From: Bacteroides sp.
Lineage (GTDB): Bacteria; Bacteroidota; Bacteroidia; Bacteroidales; Bacteroidaceae
Reading direction: 5' to 3'
NCBI GenBank assembly: GCA_017992695.1
Contig: JAGOOC010000029.1
Span: 1-36,409, forward strand
DNA: 36,409 nucleotides
The notes under the pieces were generated by a model. The model saw nothing but the letters and a program-made list of their open reading frames with translations, was not told where the DNA came from and ran no database searches. The number at the start of each line of letters is the position of its first letter. Position 1 is the first letter of the stretch. Shown one piece after another: positions 1 through 8,632 of this stretch. Both the position numbers and the translations under genes were made by a program.

Positions 1-40
1 ATAAAATCAATAATTGCACGTTCGAATAATTCAGAGTGTG

Positions 41-48
41 TACCTTTG
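41..48 (+). promoter_or_regulatory. Bacteroides -7 box for the pectate lyase gene
   Basis: TACCTTTG is a perfect match to the TAnnTTTG -7 element and lies 31 bases before the pectate lyase ATG. A good TTTG at -33 is not visible; TTCG at 21-24 is the nearest candidate. The same TACCTTTG octamer precedes the DUF4861 gene on the other strand. The assignment is by motif and position only. Confidence 0.5.
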
Positions 49-79
49 TTTGATAAAACTTTAATATAATGTAACGATC

Positions 80-1627
80 ATGAAAACACGATTTTTTTAT
101 TGGACTTTACTTCTATTGCTGACTTTTAGCGCTTGTGCAAACGGCAAAGGAGTATCCGAAGAAGAAACTCCACCTGCTACTTTACCGGAAACAATGGAAC
201 CTGTAATCTTTGCAGCTTTTCCCGGTGCTGAGGGACATGGGCGCGAAACAACGGGCGGAAGAGCAGGGAAAGTATATATGGTGACTTCGCTCGAGGATAC
301 CAATACGCTTGGAACCTTGCGTTATGGCATTGAAAATATGGGAACCGATTCGCGAACCATTCTTTTTCAGGTGTCGGGTACCATTTTCTTGAATAAAGAA
401 CTAAAGATAACCAAAGGTAACTTAACTATTGCCGGACAGACTGCACCGGGAGATGGTATATGTTTGGCAGGTTATCCGGTCTTTGTTGAAGCAGATAATG
501 TAATTATACGTTTTATACGCATTCGCATGGGCGACAAGGAGAATATAAGTGCTGATGGAGCCGATGCAATCGGAGGACGTTATCATCAGAATATTATCTT
601 AGATCATTGCTCCATCAGCTGGTGCACCGACGAATGTGCCTCTTTCTACAACAATGAGAACTTTACGCTTCAATGGTGCATCGTTTCAGAAAGTCTTCGC
701 CTGAGCGGTCATTCGAAAGGAGCGCATGGCTATGGTGCTATTTGGGGTGGAATGAAAGCCTCTTTCCATCACAACCTGCTGGCGCATCACGATAGCCGCA
801 ATCCGCGTTTGGGTCCGGGTGTGAAGTCAACAAAGACAAATGAGCTCACTGATATGCGAAACAACGTTATTTACAATTGGGGAGGAAATTCGTGTTATGG
901 GGGCGAAGCAATGCATGTTAATATCGTAAACAACTATTATAAACCGGGGCCGGCTACAGCTTCAGGGTGGAGCCGCATTGTAGGTATAGACAAGAAAATA
1001 AGTGAATCGGATCGTCTCAGTTATCCGGAAATATTTGATACGTGGGGAACCTTCTTCATTGAAGGTAATGTGATGGAAGGGAATGCAGTGGTGACCCAAG
1101 ATAACTGGCAAGGGGTAACTATCGACAAAAAATATACGATCGATGATCAAACGAAAGCTGCACTAAAACTGACAACTGCGCTTGATTGCAGTATTGTGAC
1201 GACACACTCTGCTGCTGAGGCCTATGATAAGGTGTTGTCGGGCGCAGGTTGTTCGCTTTCGCGTGACATCATTGATGAACGTATTGTTAATGAAACAAGA
1301 AATGGAACAGCAACTTTTAGAGGATTAAGTATATTGAACGGAAATGATGACAATAAGAAATATCCCAAGGCGGGTATCATTGACAGTCAAGACGATTTGC
1401 GACCTTCCAATGCTGCAGCCGACTGGTCGGCTTGGCCGTTACTGAAACAAGGTGCTGTACCTGTGGATACCGATAAAGATGGAATGCCCGATGAGTGGGA
1501 AAAACGTTTTGGTCTAAACCCCACCAATGCATCGGATGGAAATCAGACGACGATAGATCCGGCGGGGAAATATACGAATCTTGAAATGTATCTTCATAGT
1601 TTGACCATACAAACAAGTCGTCGCTAA
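80..1627 (+). CDS. Pectate lyase-like lipoprotein, polysaccharide lyase family 1
   Basis: Predicted secreted or outer-membrane lyase that cleaves polygalacturonate by beta-elimination. The N-terminus is a lipoprotein signal, with the lipobox ending at Cys19, followed by an acidic SEEE stretch. From about residue 45 comes the PL1 parallel beta-helix opening (FPGAEGHGRETTGGRAG). The core follows with LDHCSISW and then HHDSRNPRLG, whose arginines sit where PL1 enzymes place the catalytic Arg. The C-terminus (about residues 460-475) has DTDKDGMPDEWE, a calcium-binding thrombospondin-type-3/EF-hand-like motif common in Bacteroidota pectinases. At 515 aa the length is normal for this subgroup. It stands alone on the plus strand, convergent with the esterase, beside GH28 and GH43 genes, which supports a pectin role. 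Pectate versus pectin preference cannot be told from sequence. Confidence 0.9.
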   Translation: MKTRFFYWTLLLLLTFSACANGKGVSEEETPPATLPETMEPVIFAAFPGAEGHGRETTGGRAGKVYMVTSLEDTNTLGTLRYGIENMGTDSRTILFQVSGTIFLNKELKITKGNLTIAGQTAPGDGICLAGYPVFVEADNVIIRFIRIRMGDKENISADGADAIGGRYHQNIILDHCSISWCTDECASFYNNENFTLQWCIVSESLRLSGHSKGAHGYGAIWGGMKASFHHNLLAHHDSRNPRLGPGVKSTKTNELTDMRNNVIYNWGGNSCYGGEAMHVNIVNNYYKPGPATASGWSRIVGIDKKISESDRLSYPEIFDTWGTFFIEGNVMEGNAVVTQDNWQGVTIDKKYTIDDQTKAALKLTTALDCSIVTTHSAAEAYDKVLSGAGCSLSRDIIDERIVNETRNGTATFRGLSILNGNDDNKKYPKAGIIDSQDDLRPSNAAADWSAWPLLKQGAVPVDTDKDGMPDEWEKRFGLNPTNASDGNQTTIDPAGKYTNLEMYLHSLTIQTSRR

Positions 1628-1662
1628 CCCATCATCGGCTGACTGACGTTTTCAAACTGGAT

Positions 1663-1678
1663 AGAGGCGCTAGCCTCT
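1663..1678 (+). terminator. Possible terminator after the pectate lyase gene
   Basis: AGAGGC and GCCTCT form a 6-bp stem with a 4-base loop, followed on the plus strand by TATTTC. It lies between the convergent pectate lyase and esterase genes and overlaps the esterase stop codon by one base. The stem is short and the U-tract is weak. Confidence 0.35.
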
Positions 1679-2991
1679 TATTTCAGCTGTTTCTTCATCC
1701 AAAGCAAGTGTCCATATTCCGTGTCTTCCGAGGTCCAATGTTCGTTGATGGGAGTAATAAGGGCTTCTTTGGGACAATTCAGCACATTATACACGATATA
1801 ACTGGTTGTTGGCGGGCATACATCATCGTTGAACCCCCAAGTGAGGTAAGTGTCCGCCTTAATTTGCTTAGCAAAGTTGACCACATCATAATAAGATAGC
1901 GTCCGCAGCTTCTCAGGAGTATCCATATCCACCGATTGACGGTATAAATGTGGATAACCTCCTGCACGACCTGCTTTGTAGCCTGCCATATCGCTCAGTG
2001 CAGGGTGATTAGCTACACAGGCGGTTACTCGCTTATCCAATCCGGCAGTAACCAACGCCAAAGCTCCTCCCTGGCTACCTCCTTGAACAATGACATTCTT
2101 CCCATCCCACTCGGGAAGCGATGTCAGCAGATCGATACTGCGCACACAGGCCAAATAGACACGTTTCATGTAATAATTATCGCGGCTGTCAAGTCCATTG
2201 GTGAGGTATCCGTTTTCACGCCCATTGAAAGCAGCGCTGATTTCACGAAATGCCTCTGAACTCATCTCAGGATTGAGCCCGTGAATTTCAATTTCAAATC
2301 GGATAAAACCCTCTTCAGGATAATACTTTCGCCGTAAAGGTTCTTTTATGGTTTTGATACCTGCACCGGGAGGGCAGAGCACAACCGGATATTTTCCTTT
2401 TGCTTTGGGGTAAGACAAATATCCATAAATACATTGTCCTCGCTTGTTTAGTTCGAGTTTCACCAAATAGCAATCGACCTTGTCCGTTGAGTATTGCTCC
2501 ACATATTGCCGGGTATATTTCAAGGGAAATTCGGCTTGTTCCGCCTTTGCTTTTTCCCAGAAGTCGAGAAAGTCGGTTGGCATCGCTGTATACGGACGAA
2601 GTTGCTCGGGCGAAAAACCTACCTTAACGTGATGCGTATAAGTCTTCCCGTCGACCGTTGCCTTTAATCGACAATCGCGAAAGCCGGGTTGTTTCATGGT
2701 GCCGATAGGTATCACTGCTTTTCCCTTATTTAGCTTTACGGCACCGTTCGTGTCCGCAGACACCATCATGTCTCCACCAATGGCATAAGAAACAATCACT
2801 CCATCCTGCGGAATGCCATATTTATAGAATTGCACTTCAACCGTTGCTTGCTCACCGGTTTTATAAAGCCAATCAGCATGATTTGGGACAGTTACCCAAA
2901 GTACATCGCTCCGATAAGGATAGTTCTCGGCAGTGGCACACAGGACAGTCAGCAGCAGGCAAACAGATAAAATAATTTTCTTCCTATTCAT
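1678..2991 (-). CDS. Secreted acetyl xylan esterase-like (AXE1/CE7-type) alpha/beta hydrolase
   Basis: Probable carbohydrate esterase that removes acetyl or related groups from plant polysaccharides. A signal peptide covers residues 1-21. Residues about 25-125 form a beta-rich N-terminal region. From about 130 the AXE1-type alpha/beta hydrolase fold runs to the end. The nucleophile elbow GGSQGG gives Ser307, the acid is Asp389 or Asp390 (GFNDDVCPP), and the histidine is His418 or His428. At 437 aa it is longer than the roughly 320-aa cytoplasmic CE7 enzymes because of the N-terminal domain. It lies 55 bases downstream of the HAD phosphatase gene and is convergent with the pectate lyase. The neighbours suggest a pectin-linked substrate, which is inference. 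No TAnnTTTG box was found directly upstream. Confidence 0.82.
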   Translation of the reverse strand: MNRKKIILSVCLLLTVLCATAENYPYRSDVLWVTVPNHADWLYKTGEQATVEVQFYKYGIPQDGVIVSYAIGGDMMVSADTNGAVKLNKGKAVIPIGTMKQPGFRDCRLKATVDGKTYTHHVKVGFSPEQLRPYTAMPTDFLDFWEKAKAEQAEFPLKYTRQYVEQYSTDKVDCYLVKLELNKRGQCIYGYLSYPKAKGKYPVVLCPPGAGIKTIKEPLRRKYYPEEGFIRFEIEIHGLNPEMSSEAFREISAAFNGRENGYLTNGLDSRDNYYMKRVYLACVRSIDLLTSLPEWDGKNVIVQGGSQGGALALVTAGLDKRVTACVANHPALSDMAGYKAGRAGGYPHLYRQSVDMDTPEKLRTLSYYDVVNFAKQIKADTYLTWGFNDDVCPPTTSYIVYNVLNCPKEALITPINEHWTSEDTEYGHLLWMKKQLK

Positions 2992-3046
2992 TTCAGTTAA
3001 CTTTGATACTATTGCATTGAGATTTATTATTAAAATCCCGTTGATT

Positions 3047-3700
3047 TTATTGTAGTGCTATGGTTAGAATCTCCTCCGCCATATCCACTATAAAGTCGGG
3101 ATTGTGTGCCTCTAATTCTGCACGCGGACGAAAGCCCCAGGTAACACCACACGAGATCACACCGGCACGGATGGCTGTTTGCATATCAACGCCCGAATCG
3201 CCCACATAAAGTGTCTTCTCTTTCGCCACATCGGCCATGCGCAAGATATCGAATACAATGACAGGGTCGGGTTTCACGTTCACGCCTTCGCGTTGCCCCA
3301 ATACGGCTGTGAAAGCAATGTTGGGGAAGTAATGTGCAACCAGTTTTTCGGTAGCTGCTTGATACTTATTGGAGGCAACAGCCAGTTGCATGCCTTTTGC
3401 CTGCATGGTTTGCAGCAGTTCGATGGTACCGGGGTAGGGGGTGCTGGCATCGGCGTTATGCGCATCATAATGGGGTACGAAAAGCTGTCGCACTAGCCTA
3501 ATGTTCTCCTCCGTCTTTTCCCCTTCGGGTAAAGCTCTTTCGAAGAGTACGTTGATGCCGTTGCCTACCATGAACGGATAGGAAGCTGTTTGGTGTGTGG
3601 GGAATCCCAAAGTGGCGAGAGCGTGATTGGTACTGGCAGCCAGATCGGCTATGGAGTTGAGTAGTGTTCCGTCTAAATCGAATATAACTAGTTTCTTCAT
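3047..3700 (-). CDS. HAD-family hydrolase, phosphoglycolate phosphatase-like
   Basis: Cytoplasmic phosphatase of the HAD superfamily, similar to Gph. Motif I is FDLDGTLLNS near the N-terminus, with the nucleophile Asp in DLD. Motif II is the Ser in AVASNK. The motif III lysine lies in the KPDP region, and motif IV is YVGDSGVDM. The cap-domain insertion is of usual length. I take the ATG at 3700 rather than an in-frame ATG at 3721, because MKKLVIFDLDG is the canonical start and a -7 promoter box (3719-3726) overlaps the upstream option. It sits between the glycosidase genes and the esterase. The substrate is uncertain: phosphoglycolate or another small phosphoester. Confidence 0.85.
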   Translation of the reverse strand: MKKLVIFDLDGTLLNSIADLAASTNHALATLGFPTHQTASYPFMVGNGINVLFERALPEGEKTEENIRLVRQLFVPHYDAHNADASTPYPGTIELLQTMQAKGMQLAVASNKYQAATEKLVAHYFPNIAFTAVLGQREGVNVKPDPVIVFDILRMADVAKEKTLYVGDSGVDMQTAIRAGVISCGVTWGFRPRAELEAHNPDFIVDMAEEILTIALQ

Positions 3701-3718
3701 GATGCAATTTGTTTTCTG

Positions 3719-3726
3719 CAAAAATA
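3719..3726 (-). promoter_or_regulatory. -7 box for the HAD phosphatase gene
   Basis: TATTTTTG on the minus strand matches TAnnTTTG perfectly, 18 bases before the ATG at 3700. A TTGC lies about 19 bases further upstream, inside the GH43 terminator hairpin. The placement favours the shorter start of the phosphatase. Confidence 0.4.
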
Positions 3727-3735
3727 GGCAAATAG

Positions 3736-3773
3736 ATATGCCCCTGCAAGAGAAACCTTCTGCAAGGGCATAT
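3736..3773 (-). terminator. Terminator after the DUF4861-GH43 unit
   Basis: ATATGCCC (3736-3743) pairs with GGGCATAT (3766-3773); after one mismatch TGCA pairs with TGCA, giving 12 paired positions. On the minus strand the hairpin is followed by a T-rich stretch (CTATTTGCCTATTTTTG). It lies 25 bases past the GH43 stop. Confidence 0.6.
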
Positions 3774-3797
3774 TATTCATGGTTTCAAACCTCTTTT

Positions 3798-5474
3798 TCA
3801 TTTCTTTGTGATGCGGAACCAGTCAAGGTCTACCCATCCGCCATCATTTGTCTTGATGGAGGGTCGGGTGCAGAATGTTCCTACTTTCGCGCCAATCCAT
3901 TGCCCCTCTTTCACACGGAAGGGGGTACCTAGCGGTTGAAACTTCTTTCCGTCGAGGCTATAGCTGAAGTGACATAAAACGATGCGATCACTCTTCTCTA
4001 GATATTTCTTCTGACGGTCGGGATCTGTACTGAAGTTGGCTTTGAGATAGACGGTACCGTTTTTGAGGTTGACCGAAGCGTTCGCCTGCTCTGCAGCACC
4101 CTTTTCTGCTTTGAGACAAGTTACTTGCGACAGTATCAGTCGGTTGTCAGTGTTTTCCAAAATCAATCCCGCATAATCTCTACCCATCACCACGAGCCCC
4201 GTGCGCTCACCGGTATACTTCTCGCTGGGCTTGAACGTTAGTTTTATGGTGGCTGCAAAGTTATCCGACGGGGTTTTCTGCAGCAAGAGGTTGGATACGT
4301 CCCAAAGGTTTTTATAATCTGATACGACCGGATAGGAGTAGAGACGGGCAATACCCTGGTCGCCGGCATAGTAAGCCCACTTCTCATTGATGTTGGCATG
4401 CCATTGCCACTGGGGGGAGAGGGTAAAGCCGTCGAACTCATCGTTCTCTTGTGGGGTACAAATAGGGTAGGTTTTGCCCACATTGGGCTTCTGATAAGAT
4501 AAAACCGGCTCGCCACATCCATCACCGTCTTTATCGACACCGATAACAGGCCAGTTGTTGACCCACTTCATGGGTTGAAGATGAACCAGTCGCCCGTAGG
4601 CACCTACATCTTGAAAATGTAGGAACCAATCCTCTCCTGTTTCAGTGTCTATCCATGCGCCTTGATGAGGCCCGTTGATGGGGCTTTTCCCTTGTGCCAT
4701 CACTGTCTTCCATTCATAGGGTCCGTAGATGTTTTTCGAGCGCATCACCACTTGCCAGCCTGTGGCTACACCACCTGCAGGCAGAAAGATGTAGTAATAC
4801 TCACCTCGCTTATAGAACTTCGGACCTTCGCACGTTTCGTGTGCTTCGTGTCCGTCGAAAATAATGCGCGACGGAGTAATGGCTTGTGTAGCCTCACGGT
4901 TTAGCTCGCACAAGGCGATCACACTTTTCAGCTCAGCGCGACTGCCTGCATAGGCATGCACGAGATAGACACGTCCGTCCTCGTCCCATAATGGGCAGGT
5001 GTCGATAATTCCTTTACCGGCTTTCACTAGCATTGGTTCGCTCCACGGTCCTTTCGGATCGCTCGATTTTACCATATAAGCACCCTGATCGGGATCGCCC
5101 CAAAAGATGTAGAACTCACCGTTGTGGTGGCGAATGGCGGGTGCCCAAACGCGGTTACCATGTTCGGGGCGCTCTGGGCTTACTACAGGAGGAAGTGCGT
5201 AGGGCACGGCAGCTCCGATGATGGTCCAGTTCACTAAGTCGCGCGAGTGCAGAATCTGTAATCCGGGCAGGCAGTTGAAACTGGAAGAGGTCATGTAGTA
5301 ATCATCGCCCACCCGACAAGCATCCGGGTCGGAGTAGTCGGCGTAGAGGATCGGGTTGCGGTAAGTGCCGTTGCCTTGATCCGCTACCCAGACTTCAGAT
5401 ACATAGGGAGATTGCGCAGCAAGAGGCGAGACGATGGCGAGAAACAAGGCGAGGGTAACAGTCAATTTTTTCAT
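3798..5474 (-). CDS. Glycoside hydrolase family 43 (arabinofuranosidase/xylosidase type)
   Basis: Secreted exo-acting glycosidase that removes arabinose or xylose from side chains. A signal peptide ends near residue 20 (SPLAAQ). The five-bladed propeller begins at NPILYADYSDPD, giving the catalytic base Asp49. Asp158 (IIDTCPLWD) fits the pKa-modulating residue and Glu216 (HETCEGPKF) the general acid. Residues about 345-558 form a C-terminal beta-sandwich, as in larger GH43 proteins that carry a DUF1349/concanavalin-like module. The length of 558 aa fits that architecture. The gene is 18 bases downstream of the DUF4861 gene, so the two are probably co-transcribed. Alongside GH28 and PL1 it probably trims arabinose from pectin side chains; the exact linkage is not visible. 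Confidence 0.9.
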   Translation of the reverse strand: MKKLTVTLALFLAIVSPLAAQSPYVSEVWVADQGNGTYRNPILYADYSDPDACRVGDDYYMTSSSFNCLPGLQILHSRDLVNWTIIGAAVPYALPPVVSPERPEHGNRVWAPAIRHHNGEFYIFWGDPDQGAYMVKSSDPKGPWSEPMLVKAGKGIIDTCPLWDEDGRVYLVHAYAGSRAELKSVIALCELNREATQAITPSRIIFDGHEAHETCEGPKFYKRGEYYYIFLPAGGVATGWQVVMRSKNIYGPYEWKTVMAQGKSPINGPHQGAWIDTETGEDWFLHFQDVGAYGRLVHLQPMKWVNNWPVIGVDKDGDGCGEPVLSYQKPNVGKTYPICTPQENDEFDGFTLSPQWQWHANINEKWAYYAGDQGIARLYSYPVVSDYKNLWDVSNLLLQKTPSDNFAATIKLTFKPSEKYTGERTGLVVMGRDYAGLILENTDNRLILSQVTCLKAEKGAAEQANASVNLKNGTVYLKANFSTDPDRQKKYLEKSDRIVLCHFSYSLDGKKFQPLGTPFRVKEGQWIGAKVGTFCTRPSIKTNDGGWVDLDWFRITKK

Positions 5475-5492
5475 GGTATTTTAGCTTTTTCG

Positions 5493-6716
5493 TTATTTTA
5501 TCATTCTGACTTCTGCTGGATGTTCTAAATCTTCTTTCCATTGGCGGATAAAAGCAAACCAAGCTTCGGGAGTTTTATAACCGAAAGTCTCTTTCATTGA
5601 GGTAAATGTGGTGTAGTAGTGGAACGATTTTGCCCCTTTAACTCCTACAGTATACAGGTAGTTGAGCTTGTCTTTCACCTCTTTTTTTACGTACTTTTGC
5701 GGAATGAAGGTCGCTAATCCTACCGTCTCTTTGGCATATTTGATGGTGTCGTTTACTGGCCAGTTAGTGCCCCAGCAGCCGATTAGTCCATTGTGATCGG
5801 AAGAAGAGACAGAACCGGGAATATCAATGACACCGGTGCTGAATACCTCATCTCCCAGCGGCTCTTCAAAGAAGGCATCGATGCGGAGGTCGCGATGTCC
5901 GGCATAGAGGGTATAGCGTGTAGTCATATTGAGGTCTTTGCCTTGATATGCCCAATCAGTTACCTCTATCTCGGAAATGGTACGCACGGGACCATAGGCA
6001 ATGATCCGTTCGGTAAGCGTGCTCACCGGCTCTATGTGGGTGGCCTTTGTGCCATCCCATCCTTTTAGAGCGCCTACGCCACAACTTCCTTTGACCAAGA
6101 GTACGTCGTCTCCAAAGCCTCGAGCCAGTTGCTCGTCGGTGGGGTAGAACTGCGACTCTTTGATTTCGAATCCTTTATTAAACTTACCATAGATATCCAC
6201 GGTTTGTTTCTGGTCAAAATAGAGACGGTAAGCTACAAGCTCAGACTCCATAGCTGGGCCATGGTGATGCATTTGGTTGTAAATGTTGCTTGTGCCGGGA
6301 ATGGTCACTGAATGTACAGGAACATGTTTTCCTCGTTTGTCGCTAACCAACATTTCGGCATACACGCGCGGTTCGTAAGTTTTTGTACTTTTCGCGTTGG
6401 AGAGATGAATGGTTACTCTCTTTTTGCTTTTTGCCGGCAGGTTGACTACAAAGGCCAGCTCGTCGGGTTGACGATCATTGTTGAGATCGTCAAGCTGTGA
6501 CGGTATCTCGGTAGTGCCATCCATGACCGTGACCGATTTGATACGGAATCCGGTTGATAGTTTATTCAGCTGAATAACAACCGGTTCGTCTGTTTTGGAT
6601 TGATTCCAGTGGTTGCTAACTTCTACCGTAATCGTTTTTTGTTCACTCTTTTGTGCAAATACCGCTACCGAACACCCGCAAAGGAGTATCAATAGAGGAA
6701 GAAAATTCTTTTTCAT
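5493..6716 (-). CDS. DUF4861 family secreted protein
   Basis: Member of the DUF4861 family, which is found in Bacteroidota glycan-use loci; I know of no settled activity. The N-terminus is a signal peptide. LLCGC (Cys15) could serve as a lipobox, or cleavage could follow VFAQ at about residue 22, so lipoprotein versus soluble export is open. The body is beta-rich. It has an N-terminal sandwich-like part (about residues 28-110) and a larger beta domain with conserved-looking HHHG (about residue 151) and DWAYQG segments. The length of 407 aa is normal. It lies between GH28 and GH43 and has its own -7 box. The context suggests action on pectin fragments, either as an enzyme or as a binding accessory. 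Confidence 0.8.
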   Translation of the reverse strand: MKKNFLPLLILLCGCSVAVFAQKSEQKTITVEVSNHWNQSKTDEPVVIQLNKLSTGFRIKSVTVMDGTTEIPSQLDDLNNDRQPDELAFVVNLPAKSKKRVTIHLSNAKSTKTYEPRVYAEMLVSDKRGKHVPVHSVTIPGTSNIYNQMHHHGPAMESELVAYRLYFDQKQTVDIYGKFNKGFEIKESQFYPTDEQLARGFGDDVLLVKGSCGVGALKGWDGTKATHIEPVSTLTERIIAYGPVRTISEIEVTDWAYQGKDLNMTTRYTLYAGHRDLRIDAFFEEPLGDEVFSTGVIDIPGSVSSSDHNGLIGCWGTNWPVNDTIKYAKETVGLATFIPQKYVKKEVKDKLNYLYTVGVKGAKSFHYYTTFTSMKETFGYKTPEAWFAFIRQWKEDLEHPAEVRMIK

Positions 6717-6741
6717 GGTTTCAAATCGTTTGATAATGCCC

Positions 6742-6749
6742 CAAAGGTA
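6742..6749 (-). promoter_or_regulatory. -7 box for the DUF4861-GH43 unit
   Basis: TACCTTTG on the minus strand, 25 bases before the DUF4861 ATG, is a perfect TAnnTTTG match. It sits just after the GH28 terminator, so DUF4861-GH43 probably forms its own transcription unit. Confidence 0.55.
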
Positions 6750-6759
6750 ATCTAAAAAG

Positions 6760-6802
6760 AAACAGGCAGCCTTATTTGTTTTGATTGAAAGACTGCCTGC
6801 TT
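6760..6802 (-). terminator. Terminator after the GH28 gene
   Basis: CAGGCAG (6763-6769) pairs with CTGCCTG (6793-6799), with two more A-T pairs below one mismatch and a loop of about 23 bases. On the minus strand it is followed by TTTCTTTTTAG. This separates GH28 from the DUF4861 gene. Confidence 0.6.
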
Positions 6803-6823
6803 TGCTTTATTTGAAGCTTGCTT

Positions 6824-8437
6824 TTACTTGAAGTTCAACTGTATTCCTTTAGAATTCAGTTGTTTGTATGGTTTACCGTCTACAGTAATGTTCTTCGAAC
6901 TCTTGATCTGCAGTGCCGGACCGCCCTTCTTTGTCTCGATGAGGATGTTTTCCAGGATTACATTATTGGCTTGGCTGATAACAACTCCTTCGGCGGCATC
7001 GGTGATAACCACCTCTTTTACAGTAACGTTTTCAATAGGCATTTCGGGTAGTCCGTTGAAGAACATCGCTCGACCTGCCCCTTTGCAATTGATTTTCGAT
7101 ATGTGGATGTTACGGAAAGCAGGTGTTTCTACAGTCACAGGAGGCATGTCGTTCTTTGTGTTTGCTATACGGTCTTCCTCGGTCTCTTCGCCAGGACCTT
7201 TGCCACCATAGAATAGGTCGAAAAGCAGAGGCTCGTTGGGGATATTGATCATGTTGATGTTTTCGATGTATATGTTTTCGACTACCCCACCTCGTCCGCG
7301 GGTGCTCTTGAAGCGCAAGCCAACATCGGTTCCCATAAAGGTACAGTCGGCTACGTAAACGTTTTTCACGCCACCCGACATCTCGCTGCCTACCACGAAA
7401 CCTCCGTGACCATGTAGCACCTGATTGTTTTTAACGATTACGTTTTGGCAAGGCTCTTCACGTCGGCGTCCATCCTCATCTTTACCCGATTTAATGCAGA
7501 TAGCATCATCGCCTGCATCGAATATGGAATTAATGATCAGTGCATTTTTGCACGATTCCAGATCGAGCGCATCTCCATTTTGAGAATACCACGGGTTGAA
7601 TACCTTGACATTATTGATGGTGATATCTTCACAAGAAAGCGGATGCAAACACCAGCTGGGTGAGTTTTTAAACGTTACCCCTTCAAGTAGTACCCGCTTG
7701 CTTTTTACAATGCTGAGCAAAACGGGGCGTAACCAAGGACGAATTTCATTCCATTCGGCATCGGTGTTAATGCCTTCGGGCACATTGAAGTTCTTGCAAG
7801 CCATAGCTCCTTTTAAAGAACCGGCTGTGGGATACCATATTTTACCGGGTTTATCGGTAACACCACCGCTTTTGAGTAGTTTGCTCCATTGGTTGGCTGT
7901 CATTTTCTCCTTCTTAACCGGACGCCAACTGTCGCCTGCTCCATCAAACACGCCATAGCCCGTAATGGCAATGTTCTCTGCTCCACGCGCCCAAATAGGC
8001 GATTGGCAGCGACGTGTTTCCAACCCTTCAAATGAGGTCTCTATAATGGGGTATGCTTCAAAATCATCTGTAAAAAGCACCAAGGAATTCTTTTGCAAGT
8101 GCAGGTTGACGTTACTCAACAACTCAATGGGGCCCGTTAGCCACAACCCTTCGGGGATGATTACGTGTCCGCCACCTTTGGCGTTGACTGCCTTGATTGC
8201 GTCGTTAATGGCTTTTGTATTCAAGGCTTTTCCACCCTTTTTTGCTCCGAAAGCAACAATACTCACCTCGTAGTTGGGAAATGAAGGTTGTACCACCTTG
8301 GGCATGTCGAAAGGTAGATTGTCATAGATACTGTTATCAATAGTACTGCCATACTGGGCACAAACCTTTCCGGTTCCCAAAAACAAGGTCAGCGAGATCG
8401 CCAAAAACAAGAGGCTCTTTTTTGTCAATGTGTTCAT
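6824..8437 (-). CDS. Glycoside hydrolase family 28 polygalacturonase-like
   Basis: Secreted or periplasmic galacturonidase that hydrolyses polygalacturonate backbones. A signal peptide ends near residue 27 (KVCAQ). A pectate-lyase-like N-terminal strand motif (VAFGAKKGG) leads into the right-handed beta-helix. All four GH28 motifs are visible: NGD at 287-289, AGDD with Asp310/Asp311, HGHGG with His344, and RFK at 375-377 in place of RIK. The 537-aa length fits bacterial exo-acting GH28 enzymes. It is read from its own TAnnTTTG promoter and ends in a clear terminator. It is the backbone-cleaving member of the pectin set here. Exo versus endo action and rhamnogalacturonan versus homogalacturonan preference are not decidable from sequence. 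Confidence 0.92.
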   Translation of the reverse strand: MNTLTKKSLLFLAISLTLFLGTGKVCAQYGSTIDNSIYDNLPFDMPKVVQPSFPNYEVSIVAFGAKKGGKALNTKAINDAIKAVNAKGGGHVIIPEGLWLTGPIELLSNVNLHLQKNSLVLFTDDFEAYPIIETSFEGLETRRCQSPIWARGAENIAITGYGVFDGAGDSWRPVKKEKMTANQWSKLLKSGGVTDKPGKIWYPTAGSLKGAMACKNFNVPEGINTDAEWNEIRPWLRPVLLSIVKSKRVLLEGVTFKNSPSWCLHPLSCEDITINNVKVFNPWYSQNGDALDLESCKNALIINSIFDAGDDAICIKSGKDEDGRRREEPCQNVIVKNNQVLHGHGGFVVGSEMSGGVKNVYVADCTFMGTDVGLRFKSTRGRGGVVENIYIENINMINIPNEPLLFDLFYGGKGPGEETEEDRIANTKNDMPPVTVETPAFRNIHISKINCKGAGRAMFFNGLPEMPIENVTVKEVVITDAAEGVVISQANNVILENILIETKKGGPALQIKSSKNITVDGKPYKQLNSKGIQLNFK

Positions 8438-8484
8438 TGGATATGAAAATTTGTTTAACTTGTCAATCGTTATTTTATTGAGTG

Positions 8485-8492
8485 CAAATATA
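8485..8492 (-). promoter_or_regulatory. -7 box for the GH28 gene
   Basis: TATATTTG on the minus strand, 47 bases upstream of the GH28 ATG, matches TAnnTTTG. The divergent fabI box is at 8599-8606. The 195-base gap between the two genes shows nothing else I can name. Confidence 0.5.
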
Positions 8493-8572
8493 TAAGTGAT
8501 AATGCATTATGATGTGGACTAATTGTTAGTTTACGTGTAATATTTGTGATTTTCGGCTTTTCCTTCGCTGTT

Positions 8573-8606
8573 TTTGATGCTGTTATCCAATAAATCCCTA
8601 TCTTTG
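8573..8606 (+). promoter_or_regulatory. Promoter of fabI
   Basis: TTTG at 8573-8576 and TATCTTTG at 8599-8606 form a -33/-7 pair with 22 bases between them. The -7 box lies 26 bases before the fabI ATG. It probably drives fabI, the gldB-like gene and the rsmI-like gene together. Confidence 0.6.
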
Positions 8607-8632
8607 CAACCTAATTTAACTAATTAAAAGGT

